The notes: generated by a model not told the origin, from the sequence alone. A stretch of 14,709 bases of DNA from Citrobacter sp. (GCA_019415335.1 DXKH01000040.1:1-14709); one strand, 5' to 3'; counted from the first letter of the stretch, positions 1-7,117 are shown. Numbers and translations are program-made.

Positions 1-215
1 GTGGAGAATAAGCTGCACTGGCGTCTGGACGTGGTAATGAATGAAGACGACTGCAAAATAGGAAGAGGAAACACCGCAGAATTATTTTCAGGGATACGGC
101 ACATCGCTATTAATATTTTGACGAATGATAAGGTATTCAAAGACGTAAGATGCGAAAAGCAGCCATGGACAGAAACTACCTGGCGTCAGTCCTTGCGGGG
201 AGCGGGCTTTCGTAA
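1..215 (+). pseudogene. H-repeat transposase C-terminal fragment, frameshifted (ydcC/yhhI-like)
   Basis: Frame 1 from base 1 reads [16 protein letters not shown], the conserved C-terminal block of ISAs1/H-repeat DDE transposases; the Glu in this block is normally the third catalytic acidic residue. The frame holds through KVFK (to base 141) and then breaks. From base 144 the intact family ending ([20 protein letters not shown]...) is readable in frame 3, with a stop TAA at 213-215. Compared with my memory of YdcC (FKAGLRRKM), about 10 bases are missing around 139-143. In frame 1 translation would instead run on to a TGA at 232-234. The upstream part lies outside the window. H-repeat proteins accompany Rhs loci in E. 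coli, and many copies are degenerate. Confidence 0.8.
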
Positions 216-225
216 TCTTGCCCTG
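1..225 (+). mobile_element. 3' end of an H-repeat (ISAs1-family) insertion element
   Basis: This stretch encodes the C-terminal part of an H-repeat transposase and runs to a probable element end at CTTGCCCTG (217-225). The identification rests on the protein, which matches what I recall of the E. coli YdcC/H-repeat family. The exact boundary is inferred: ISAs1-family ends, read inward, commonly begin with CAGGG, and the minus strand reads CAGGGCAAG from base 225. The element extends out of the window to the left, so its other end and any target duplication cannot be seen. It has inserted into, or recombined with, the 3' end of the diguanylate cyclase gene on the opposite strand. Confidence 0.7.
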
Positions 226-1220
226 ATCCCCTGACTAACCGTAACGAATGCATTAACAGCAGATGCCTGATGTGGGATAGCTGCCAGTTTAAGTTCTTGC
301 TTCACTCTGGCTGCTACCGTCTCTGCTTCCGGCAATGTTGCATTAAAAAGTATGATGACAAACTCTTCGCCACCATAACGGACAACAACATCCTCCGACT
401 GGCGAGTTGAACGCTGTAGAGCGTCGGCAACTTGTATTAGACAACGATCCCCAGCAGGATGCCCGTAAGTGTCGTTGTAACGTTTAAAAAAATCGACATC
501 CAGCATAATAAGAGCAAATGACCCGCCGTTATCTATCGCGTCGTGTAAGATACTGTTCATTGCACGTCGGTTTGCTATCCCAGTTAAAGGATCACGATGT
601 GCTAATGCATCAAGGCGATTAATTAACTGGTTGTTATAACTGTTTTGTACCCATGCTTCTTCAAACCAACGTAACAAAATGAGTCGCCCACCATATAGCG
701 CCAGTGAAAAAATACACCATACAACAGCAAAATGAATATTGATCTGTTGATTAAGCATAAGACTCGCTATTGGAGTGGTGAACCATAAGGGAATGACAAA
801 TGCAAGCAATGATGGGGTATGGAAATAAAGTGCGACAACGCCACTAAGCATTAATAATACACATAGTGGATAAGCAAACTGCAGCGTCCAGTACGCAATA
901 AAGTGATAACTACACCATGACCATAGCAGGCTCAGGGCAACTAATAGCACCTGGATAGGTAATGTTTTTTGCCGAGGGATGAGTAGTAAACCACTGCAAA
1001 TCAGCAGAATACCCGTTGCAGATATATCAATAGAATGTATAAGGCTTTTTTCATTTAACCAGGGTGGAGTAAGGTCATTAAACAGAACACGGCGCAGCAA
1101 AATTATCAATGCAAAACTGACATTGATAAAAGCAAACCATGGCAAACTAATCGTCATGCCGCGAATAACCATATCGCGGCGGGTTTTCCATGAGTGATGC
1201 GTTTTTCTTCGTTCAGCCAT
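186..1220 (-). pseudogene. Membrane-bound GGDEF diguanylate cyclase, C-terminally truncated at an H-repeat junction
   Basis: The 344-residue product has an N-terminal membrane region with about five to six hydrophobic segments (roughly residues 22-42, 66-82, 88-110, 113-132, 136-156, 161-183) and a GGDEF domain from about 200. The domain shows DPLTGIANRR (210-219), the metal-binding LDVDFFK (240-246) and the active-site GGEEF (283-287). Such enzymes make cyclic di-GMP from two GTP. The inhibitory I-site RxxD is not canonical: the aligned residues are QSED (274-277), with Arg at 273. The sequence stays family-like up to VTVSQG (326-331). The next codon spans the H-repeat end (225/226), and the last 12 residues are antisense H-repeat sequence. 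The final roughly 30 residues of a normal GGDEF domain, with the usual ADxALYxAKxxGRN helix, are missing. I expect an inactive or unstable cyclase. The ATG at 1220 has only a weak ribosome site and follows a terminator by about ten bases. Confidence 0.75.
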
Positions 1221-1229
1221 TTTTTAACC

Positions 1230-1252
1230 AAAAAAGGGCAGGATACCTGCCC
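1230..1252 (-). terminator. Intrinsic terminator of the alkyl sulfatase gene
   Basis: A perfect 7-bp stem, GGGCAGG (1236-1242) with CCTGCCC (1246-1252), closes a 3-base loop. Read on the minus strand it is followed by six T residues (1235-1230). It lies 14 bases past the sulfatase stop codon, as expected for a factor-independent terminator. Its T-tract ends only about ten bases before the cyclase start codon, so the downstream gene would depend on readthrough or on its own promoter inside the sulfatase gene. Confidence 0.85.
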
Positions 1253-1266
1253 GGTATGCAGTAAAT

Positions 1267-3243
1267 TTATGGTGTCACTATATTGAACCAAAATTCAAAA
1301 TTATCCATATAACCTAACAGCTCGTTGAGTTTTTCCGCATTGCCAGTAATTTTGACATCTTCTTTGGCCGTGGCTTCTTTCAGCGTCTCTTCTTTCAGTA
1401 CAATTTTGTTCAATACATCACGAGACAGAGTGATAGTGGCATCAGCATCCGAAGCCTCTACACCAGCGGTATGATTGAGAACACCATTTTCAAGCTCCAC
1501 TTTATAGGTGCCGCCATCTTCACCAAAATCGAAATTCAACACGGTTTTGGCATCTGCCGCTTTCTCACCATTAATATGGACGGCAAGATAATCAAAGAAC
1601 ATCTCCGGCGTCATCGCACGCACGGTGTCTGGGCTGGCAGTATTTGGTGTTGGTAATTTTTGTACGCCATTACGCAATTCCTGTGCGCCAGTGAGATAGA
1701 AATTACGCCACGGCCCAGATTCAGCCTGATAGCCTAACTGCTCAAGCGCATCAGCTTCCAGATTTCTCGCTGCCTGGTTGTTTGGATCGGCAAACACCAC
1801 CTTACTAACAACTTGGGCAACCCAGCGGAAATTACCCTGGTCATAATCCTGTTTGGCTTTCTGTAAAATGGCATCAGCACCGCCCATATACTCGACGAAT
1901 TTTTTTGCGCCTTCTTCTGGCGGCAGTTCATCAAGCGTCGCGGGGTTACCATCAAACCAGCCGAGATAAAGCACGTAAGTTGCTTTCACGTCATGACTTA
2001 CCGAACCGTAATAGCCGCGATTCGCCCAGGTATTAGCCAGTGAAGAGGGCAGTTTAAAGTTTGCGGCAATTTCATCACGGGTCATCCCTTGATTTGCCAT
2101 ACGCAGAGTTTGATCATTGATGTAACGATACAAATCACGCTGGCTTTTAAGCAGTTTGACCACGTTATCGTTGCCCCAGCTTGGCCAGTGATGTTGAGCG
2201 AGAATAATCTCGGCTTTATCTCCCCATAAATTGAGAGCTTCGTTAATATATTTTGACCACGGCAGCGGTTGGCGAATTTTAGCCCCACGCAGCGAATAGG
2301 TGTTATGAAGGGTATGCGTAACATCTTCGGCGGTTTCGATCAGTTTCTTTTCTTCAATAAACCACAGCATTTCAGAAGGTGCTTCAGAGCCTGGCGCCAT
2401 CAAGAAATCATAGGTCAACCCGTCAATAGTTTCTTTTTGTCCGGTTTTGGTGATGTAGTTAGTAGGAGCAATCAACGTGACCGTTCCTGCTGAAGTGGTT
2501 GTTCCCAGTCCCGCGCCAACCTGGCCTTTAACATCAGGTTTCAATAAGTTGCCATACATATAACTGGCTCGTCGGCTCATCACATTGCCAGCCATAATAT
2601 TTTCGGAAACGGCTTCCTCCAAAAATCCGGCTGGCGCGTAGATTTTAACTTTGCCTGATTTAACGTCAGCTTCATCAATTACGCCGCGAACACCACCGTA
2701 GTGATCGACATGACTGTGTGTGTAGATAACCGCTACTACCGGTTTTTTGTCGCGATTTTTGTAATAGAGCTCCATACCCACTTTGGCTGTTTCAACTGAA
2801 ACAAGGGGATCAACGATGGTAATACCCTCTTTGCCTTCAATGATGGTCATATTTGATAAATCGAGGTTACGAATCTGATAGACACCTTCAGTCACTTCAA
2901 ATAATCCGCTGATATTTATCAGTTGCGCCTGACGCCATAAACTTGGATTCACCGTATCAGGGGCTTTATCACCTTCTTTAATAAAAGCGTATTGCTGTGG
3001 ATCCCAGATAACATTTCCTTTTTCGCCCTTAATCACGTCTTGAGGGATAGGGGCAACAAAACCTTTATGGGCATCAGTAAAGTCAGTGTTATCAGAAAAC
3101 GGCAACTGGTTGTAGAGTAAATTGTTTGCTTGTTGCGTGGCTGCGGTGGCGTCCTTAGGGGCTTCCGCCGCGAGGAGTGGCAAAGAACTGGTGGTGAATA
3201 ATCCCGTTATTAGCAGACTTTTAACAATATGATTAAGCTGCAT
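1267..3243 (-). CDS. Periplasmic alkyl sulfatase, SdsA1/YjcS type (metallo-beta-lactamase fold)
   Basis: The 658-residue protein is expected to hydrolyse primary alkyl sulfates such as dodecyl sulfate to alcohol and sulfate. Residues 1-26 look like a Sec signal peptide, with probable cleavage near LLAA, so it is probably periplasmic. The metallo-beta-lactamase motif THSHVDH is at 175-181 (His176, His178, Asp180, His181). The other expected zinc ligands also line up with those I recall for Pseudomonas SdsA1: Glu287, Glu306 and His351. A middle dimerisation region and a C-terminal SCP2-like domain (about 530-658, ending FWFNIVTP) complete the usual architecture. Length and sequence resemble E. 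coli YjcS, but with many differences, so I read it as a paralogue and give no symbol. A GGAG lies nine bases before the ATG, and a good promoter is upstream. As I remember K-12, this gene is absent from this locus there. Confidence 0.88.
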   Translation of the reverse strand: MQLNHIVKSLLITGLFTTSSLPLLAAEAPKDATAATQQANNLLYNQLPFSDNTDFTDAHKGFVAPIPQDVIKGEKGNVIWDPQQYAFIKEGDKAPDTVNPSLWRQAQLINISGLFEVTEGVYQIRNLDLSNMTIIEGKEGITIVDPLVSVETAKVGMELYYKNRDKKPVVAVIYTHSHVDHYGGVRGVIDEADVKSGKVKIYAPAGFLEEAVSENIMAGNVMSRRASYMYGNLLKPDVKGQVGAGLGTTTSAGTVTLIAPTNYITKTGQKETIDGLTYDFLMAPGSEAPSEMLWFIEEKKLIETAEDVTHTLHNTYSLRGAKIRQPLPWSKYINEALNLWGDKAEIILAQHHWPSWGNDNVVKLLKSQRDLYRYINDQTLRMANQGMTRDEIAANFKLPSSLANTWANRGYYGSVSHDVKATYVLYLGWFDGNPATLDELPPEEGAKKFVEYMGGADAILQKAKQDYDQGNFRWVAQVVSKVVFADPNNQAARNLEADALEQLGYQAESGPWRNFYLTGAQELRNGVQKLPTPNTASPDTVRAMTPEMFFDYLAVHINGEKAADAKTVLNFDFGEDGGTYKVELENGVLNHTAGVEASDADATITLSRDVLNKIVLKEETLKEATAKEDVKITGNAEKLNELLGYMDNFEFWFNIVTP

Positions 3244-3307
3244 CTTAAGCGTCTCCAGAATGGACTTTTATTGGGGGTAATTACGGATGAAAATTTTTGT
3301 GAGGGCA

Positions 3308-3341
3308 AGAATAACTATAATGGGCGTTAATAAATTGGCAA
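3308..3341 (-). promoter_or_regulatory. Probable sigma-70 promoter of the alkyl sulfatase gene
   Basis: On the minus strand TTGCCA (3341-3336) is followed after 16 bases by TATAGT (3319-3314). Each hexamer matches the sigma-70 consensus at five of six positions. Transcription would start near 3307, giving a leader of about 65 bases before the ATG at 3243. This is a pattern match only. Confidence 0.5.
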
Positions 3342-3396
3342 GCCGGGAACTTGATGTTTTCTTAATGGCATGTTGGCGAAGAATATATTCTGCAAG

Positions 3397-3432
3397 TTGA
3401 CGTTTTTGTTGGCGCTTTATTTAAAAGGGTGT
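3397..3432 (+). promoter_or_regulatory. Candidate promoter of pptA
   Basis: TTGACG (3397-3402), a 17-base spacer, then TTTAAA (3420-3425). The -35 matches consensus at five of six positions and the -10 at four. The start would be near 3432, about 115 bases before the pptA ATG. The 3244-3547 intergenic stretch holds no gene that I can support. It is AT-rich and contains this promoter, the divergent sulfatase promoter and the GTACAAA repeat. Confidence 0.35.
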
Positions 3433-3433
3433 A

Positions 3434-3450
3434 GTACAAACCTGTACAAA
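3434..3450 (+). repeat. GTACAAA direct repeat over the presumed pptA start site, possible operator
   Basis: GTACAAA occurs at 3434-3440 and again at 3444-3450, a spacing of exactly 10 bases, or about one helical turn. The GTAC cores are also palindromic. It sits at or just after the inferred transcription start, where a repressor would act. I cannot name a regulator that recognises it. Confidence 0.3.
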
Positions 3451-3547
3451 TTCAAGTAGGCATTATTGCCGTAAAAAAGCATCACCGGACACATAACATT
3501 CACAACGTGTGTTAATTTTACTGACATCTTTCAAAAGGAGCACAATC

Positions 3548-3775
3548 ATGCCGCACATAGACATTAAATGTTTTCCACGTGAACTGGACGAACAACAAAA
3601 AGCAGCACTTGCTGCAGATATTACCGACGTTATTATTCGCCATCTGAACAGTAAAGACAGTTCGATAAGCATTGCTCTACAGCAGATTCAACCAGAATCA
3701 TGGCAAGCTATCTGGGACGCCGAAATTGCGCCCCAAATGGAGACGCTGATAAAGAAACCTGGTTACAGCATGTAA
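3548..3775 (+). CDS. pptA: 4-oxalocrotonate tautomerase family protein PptA (YdcE)
   Basis: This small tautomerase is the YdcE branch of the 4-oxalocrotonate tautomerase superfamily, which is dimeric in E. coli. After removal of Met, Pro1 (MPHIDIKCF) acts as the general base. It catalyses keto-enol tautomerisation of compounds such as phenylpyruvate; the physiological substrate is not settled. I chose the ATG at 3548 because AAAGGAG (3534-3540) sits at ribosome-site distance and because Pro must follow the initiator Met. An upstream in-frame ATG at 3509 would bury Pro1. The product has 75 residues and ends GYSM. I recall 77 residues ending GYSMNA in K-12, and one extra T near 3773 (ATGTAATGC against ATGAATGC) would explain the earlier stop. 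It ends three bases before the convergent yddH stop. Confidence 0.9.
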   Translation: MPHIDIKCFPRELDEQQKAALAADITDVIIRHLNSKDSSISIALQQIQPESWQAIWDAEIAPQMETLIKKPGYSM

Positions 3776-3778
3776 TGC

Positions 3779-4348
3779 TTAACCTGCCGTAACACGCTTG
3801 CCGCTGGTAACAAACGTGCCAGCGCCTAAATGATGCAACGTATTGAGCTTATCATCATCAAACTGCCAGCGGCCTTCGACAAATACCCGTGCGTCTGCCG
3901 CTGCTGATACCACTTCGCCAAACAGCGTGTCGTATTTTTCTTGCGCAGAAGTCGCAGGTAGCAGGCGACACTCCATCCACGCCAGACATTTTTCCTCGAC
4001 CAGCGGCAAACCAAGCACCGGACCTTTCACAACCGGAATACCATAGCAGTTAAACTTATCTTCATCACGCCCCGACACACTTCCCACCGCCCACGTCCAG
4101 TTAGTCGCCGCAACGCCTGGGATAACGATGCCAAATTTACCGTTACGCTCAATCAACTCCCTGGTCCATGTCGATTTATCTACCACAATCGCCACGCGTG
4201 GCGGTTCAAACTCTACGGGCATAGACCAGGCTGCTGCCATAATGTTACGCCGCTGGGATTGCTCATCGAAACTGGTGATCATGACAGTTGGGCCATGATT
4301 TAACAGACGGCTGGCATGGTGTAATTCGACGGGAATGAATTGGCTCAC
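3779..4348 (-). CDS. yddH: Flavin reductase-like domain protein YddH
   Basis: The 189-residue protein belongs to the flavin reductase-like family with an FMN-binding split-barrel fold. Supporting segments are the N-terminal VMITSFDEQ...RNIMAAAWSMPVEFEPPRVAIVV (about 22-57), typical of this fold, and NGKFGIVIPG (about 69-78). Members bind FMN and are often flavin reductases or the reductase partners of monooxygenases. The true substrate of YddH is unknown to me. The start is GTG at 4348, with GAGG about eight bases upstream. It is cytoplasmic, with no signal peptide or membrane segment. It is convergent with pptA (three bases between stops) and divergent from nhoA. Confidence 0.88.
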   Translation of the reverse strand: MSQFIPVELHHASRLLNHGPTVMITSFDEQSQRRNIMAAAWSMPVEFEPPRVAIVVDKSTWTRELIERNGKFGIVIPGVAATNWTWAVGSVSGRDEDKFNCYGIPVVKGPVLGLPLVEEKCLAWMECRLLPATSAQEKYDTLFGEVVSAAADARVFVEGRWQFDDDKLNTLHHLGAGTFVTSGKRVTAG

Positions 4349-4522
4349 GATATCGCCTCGCTATGAAGGGTGTTTTAAAAGCGTAGCTCGTAACGCAATA
4401 AGTAACGAAATTAACGGGATTGGCGATTTGCGAACGTGATGCATGTCCGCGATCGCACAAAATAGCCAGTGCGGCGTCTATTCCAGGTTATAAGTTGAGA
4501 AAACCACTAAGGGAAACGCCTG

Positions 4523-5368
4523 ATGACGCCCATTCTGAATCACTATTTTGCCCGTATTAACTGGTTGGGAGCTGCTGCGGCCAATATTGATACGCTGCGT
4601 GCATTGCACCTGAAACACAATTGCACCATTCCGTTTGAAAATCTCGACGTTTTGCTGCCGAGGGAAATACAGCTTGATGATCAATCGCTGGAAGAGAAAC
4701 TGGTGATAGCCCGTCGTGGCGGTTACTGTTTTGAGCAGAATGGCGTGTTTGAGCGTGTGTTACGCGAGCTGGGGTTTAACGTTCGCAGCTTGTTAGGGCG
4801 CGTAGTGTTATCAAATCCGCCAGCATTACCGCCGCGCACCCATCGTTTGCTGTTGGTGGAACTGGAAGGGGAAAAATGGATTGCTGATGTCGGTTTCGGT
4901 GGGCAGACGCTAACCGCGCCGATTCGTTTAATGCCGGATATCATGCAAACCACGCCACACGGAGAGTATCGGTTGTTGCAAGAGGGTGATGATTGGGTGT
5001 TGCAGTTTAATCATCATCAGCACTGGCAGTCGATGTACCGTTTTGATCTCTGCGAGCAGCAACAAAGCGATTATGTGATGGGCAATTTCTGGTCGGCGCA
5101 TTGGCCGCAGTCGCATTTTCGCCATCATTTGCTGATGTGTCGCCATTTGCCGGACGGTGGCAAGCTGACACTGACCAATTTTCATTTTACCCATTATGAA
5201 AATGGGCACGCAGTTAAGCAGCGAAATCTACCAGATGTGGCGTCGTTATATGCCGTGATGCAGGAACAGTTTGGTCTGGGCGTAGATGATGCGAAACATG
5301 GCTTTACTGTGGATGAGTTAGCGCTGGTGATGGCGGCGTTTGATACGCACCCGGAGGCGGGAAAATAA
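4523..5368 (+). CDS. nhoA: Arylamine N-acetyltransferase NhoA
   Basis: This cytoplasmic enzyme transfers acetyl from acetyl-CoA to arylamines and N-hydroxyarylamines, either detoxifying or activating them. The 281-residue length is normal for the family. The catalytic triad is intact: Cys69 in RRGGYCFEQN, His107 in RTHRLL and Asp122 in WIADVGFGG. The substrate-side motif TIPFENLDV (35-43) is also present. AAGGGA (4509-4514) precedes the ATG at a good distance. The 174-base gap to the divergent yddH must contain both promoters; TTATAA near 4488 is a possible -10, but no convincing -35 accompanies it. Transcription probably ends in the BIME just downstream. Confidence 0.95.
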   Translation: MTPILNHYFARINWLGAAAANIDTLRALHLKHNCTIPFENLDVLLPREIQLDDQSLEEKLVIARRGGYCFEQNGVFERVLRELGFNVRSLLGRVVLSNPPALPPRTHRLLLVELEGEKWIADVGFGGQTLTAPIRLMPDIMQTTPHGEYRLLQEGDDWVLQFNHHQHWQSMYRFDLCEQQQSDYVMGNFWSAHWPQSHFRHHLLMCRHLPDGGKLTLTNFHFTHYENGHAVKQRNLPDVASLYAVMQEQFGLGVDDAKHGFTVDELALVMAAFDTHPEAGK

Positions 5369-5380
5369 TTTATGTCAGGT

Positions 5381-5457
5381 TGCCGGATGTGGCGTAAATG
5401 CCTAATCCGGCATACATTAGTCCGGTTGTAGGCCTGATAAGCGAAGCGCATCAGGCA
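5381..5457. repeat. BIME: two REP units between nhoA and yddE
   Basis: One REP unit at 5381-5415 (TGCCGGATGTGGCG...CTAATCCGGCATAC) is followed by a shorter inverted unit at 5428-5457 (GTAGGCCTGATAAGCGAAGC...). Each can form a hairpin. The repeats sit between the convergent stops of nhoA (5368) and yddE (5464), the usual position for such elements. They stabilise 3' mRNA ends, can limit readthrough and can bind gyrase or IHF, as known for the family. Confidence 0.9.
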
Positions 5458-5463
5458 ACGGTT

Positions 5464-6357
5464 TCAGAGTTCAATTGCCCATTCGGCATGAAACAAAATC
5501 ACCGCCGTGCCAGAAATGGTGACTTTCTCCGGTTGGTTATCACGAATTGTCACCGTCACTTCAATCACGCCTTCACGCCCTAATGCGCGCCCCTGATGGC
5601 CTTTAACACGCAACACGTTGCCATCGTGTGGCAATACGTTGTGATGTACTAACCATGCACCCATCGGGCCATTGGCATTGCCAGTCACCGGATCTTCCAC
5701 AATACCAATCGCAGGCGAGAACATGCGACCATCGGTTTCGTTTTTGCCTGGGCGGATCTGGAACGGGAAGAAACCATTGCAGCCAATCTGTTTGCTGATT
5801 GTGGTCAGCGCAGCAAGGTCAGGCGAAAGGGCGTCGATATCCACTTCCGGCTTCAGTGGAATCATCACTTTTGAGTGTCCTGTGGTAGCCACCTGGATTG
5901 GCAAGCCTTGCAAAATATCGTCTTCAGTGAGATGAAGCGCGTTGATAATCGCTGCACGTGTTTCACCTTTCAGCGGTGGCTCAAAGCCTGGAGTACCTTG
6001 TTCCAGCGAAATACGATAATCATCATTTTGCTTTTCGATAGTCACACGATGTTTTCCTGCCAGCGACGTTTGCCAGACGGTGCAATTTCCTAAACCTAAC
6101 ACCTTTGCACGTACATAGTGCGCAGCTACTGTCGCGTGACCACAAATCGGAACTTCAACCGTTGGCGTAAAGTAGCGGATGCGCACATCGCTGTCGTCGC
6201 TGTGCAGCAGAAAAGCAGTTTCCGAATGACCTAACTCGCGGGCGATAAGCTGCATTTGCGCTTCGCTAAGATTATCGGCGGGGAAAACAACACCGGCAGA
6301 ATTGCCGCGAAACGGTTGAGAGGTAAAAGCATCGACGTGGTAAACCTGCGGTTTCAT
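5464..6357 (-). CDS. yddE: PhzF-family isomerase YddE
   Basis: The 297-residue protein is of the PhzF/diaminopimelate-epimerase fold, two pseudo-symmetric halves with the active site between them. Diagnostic motifs are the N-terminal FRGNSAGVV (16-24), the catalytic Glu46 in ELGHSETAF, CGHATVAAHY (72-81) and DPVTGNANGPMGAWL in the second half. PhzF enzymes isomerise trans-2,3-dihydro-3-hydroxyanthranilate, but E. coli has no phenazine pathway and the substrate of YddE is not known. The start codon at 6357 is preceded by AGGAGA. It is the last minus-strand gene after narV, with 79 bases between them, so weak cotranscription is possible although a strong hairpin intervenes. The BIME downstream is its likely 3' boundary. 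Confidence 0.93.
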   Translation of the reverse strand: MKPQVYHVDAFTSQPFRGNSAGVVFPADNLSEAQMQLIARELGHSETAFLLHSDDSDVRIRYFTPTVEVPICGHATVAAHYVRAKVLGLGNCTVWQTSLAGKHRVTIEKQNDDYRISLEQGTPGFEPPLKGETRAAIINALHLTEDDILQGLPIQVATTGHSKVMIPLKPEVDIDALSPDLAALTTISKQIGCNGFFPFQIRPGKNETDGRMFSPAIGIVEDPVTGNANGPMGAWLVHHNVLPHDGNVLRVKGHQGRALGREGVIEVTVTIRDNQPEKVTISGTAVILFHAEWAIEL

Positions 6358-6399
6358 TAATGTTCTCCTGTGGCTGGAGAACTATCATAGCCTGCAAGT

Positions 6400-6426
6400 G
6401 GCCGGAGAGCGAAGAGCTATCCGGCC
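6400..6426 (-). terminator. Strong hairpin after narV, possible terminator or mRNA-stabilising element
   Basis: GGCCGGA (6400-6406) pairs perfectly with TCCGGCC (6420-6426). Inside it AGC (6408-6410) pairs with GCT (6416-6418) around a GAAGA loop. It begins ten bases past the narV stop codon. No T-tract follows on the minus strand, so it is not a standard intrinsic terminator; it may protect the nar message 3' end or attenuate readthrough into yddE. Confidence 0.5.
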
Positions 6427-6436
6427 CGCGAGAGAA

Positions 6437-7117
6437 TTAACGCCGCGAACGCACAATCTGATACCGACGAGTAAAGTACTCAAACGGCGCGCTCCAGACA
6501 TGCACCAGTCGGGTGAACGGGAAGAGCAGAAAGATGGTCATTCCAAGCACCAGATGAACGCGGAATATAAAGGCGACACCATCAAGATGCGTAGATGCAC
6601 CGCCCTGGAAAGTGACAATGCTTTGCGCCCAGCCCACCAGCTTCATCATTTCACTGCCGTCCGGATGTTGTGCTGAAAAAGGAATGGTGGTTAACCCAAG
6701 AATGCACTGAATTAACAAAATAGCGAGGATCAGGATATCCGCACCAGAAGACGTCGCCCTGATACGCGGATTTGTTAAACGACGCACCAGTAGCCCCGCA
6801 CCGCCAATCAGCGTCAATACCCCGCATATTCCGCCGAGGATCATCGCCATTAGTTGTTTCGCTGCCACTGGCAAAAACCACGCGTACATCCAGTGCGGCG
6901 TTAACATGCCGAACAGGTGCCCGAAGAAAATCCCCAAAATGCCGATATGGAACAGATTCGACCACAGCACCATACCACGTTTATCCAGCATCTGGCTGGA
7001 GGCGGCGCGCCAGGTATACTGCCCGTAATCGTAGCGCAGCCAGCTTCCAAGGATAAAAACCGTGCCACACAAGTACGGGTAGATATCGTAAAAAAAGACG
7101 TTCAGATACTGAATCAT
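6437..7117 (-). CDS. narV: Respiratory nitrate reductase 2 gamma subunit NarV (cytochrome b)
   Basis: NarV anchors the NRZ enzyme in the inner membrane, oxidises quinol and passes electrons to NarY. The 226-residue protein has five hydrophobic helices, as in NarI. Four His residues at 57, 67, 188 and 206 match the two heme b ligand pairs of NarI (56/66/187/205 when the initiator Met is not counted), and Lys87 corresponds to the quinol-site Lys86. The start ATG at 7117 overlaps the narW stop as ATGA. The sequence GGGAGGTGGGAA just upstream is a very strong ribosome site. It is the last gene of the operon. Confidence 0.97.
   Translation of the reverse strand: MIQYLNVFFYDIYPYLCGTVFILGSWLRYDYGQYTWRAASSQMLDKRGMVLWSNLFHIGILGIFFGHLFGMLTPHWMYAWFLPVAAKQLMAMILGGICGVLTLIGGAGLLVRRLTNPRIRATSSGADILILAILLIQCILGLTTIPFSAQHPDGSEMMKLVGWAQSIVTFQGGASTHLDGVAFIFRVHLVLGMTIFLLFPFTRLVHVWSAPFEYFTRRYQIVRSRR

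Noticed and set aside
3509..3547. 13-residue N-terminal extension of PptA
   Set aside because: It would place residues before the catalytic Pro1, which must be N-terminal; the ribosome site also favours 3548.
4389..4416. Three TAACG words between yddH and nhoA (4391, 4403, 4412)
   Set aside because: The spacing is irregular (12 then 9 bases) and the words are short, so chance is a sufficient explanation.
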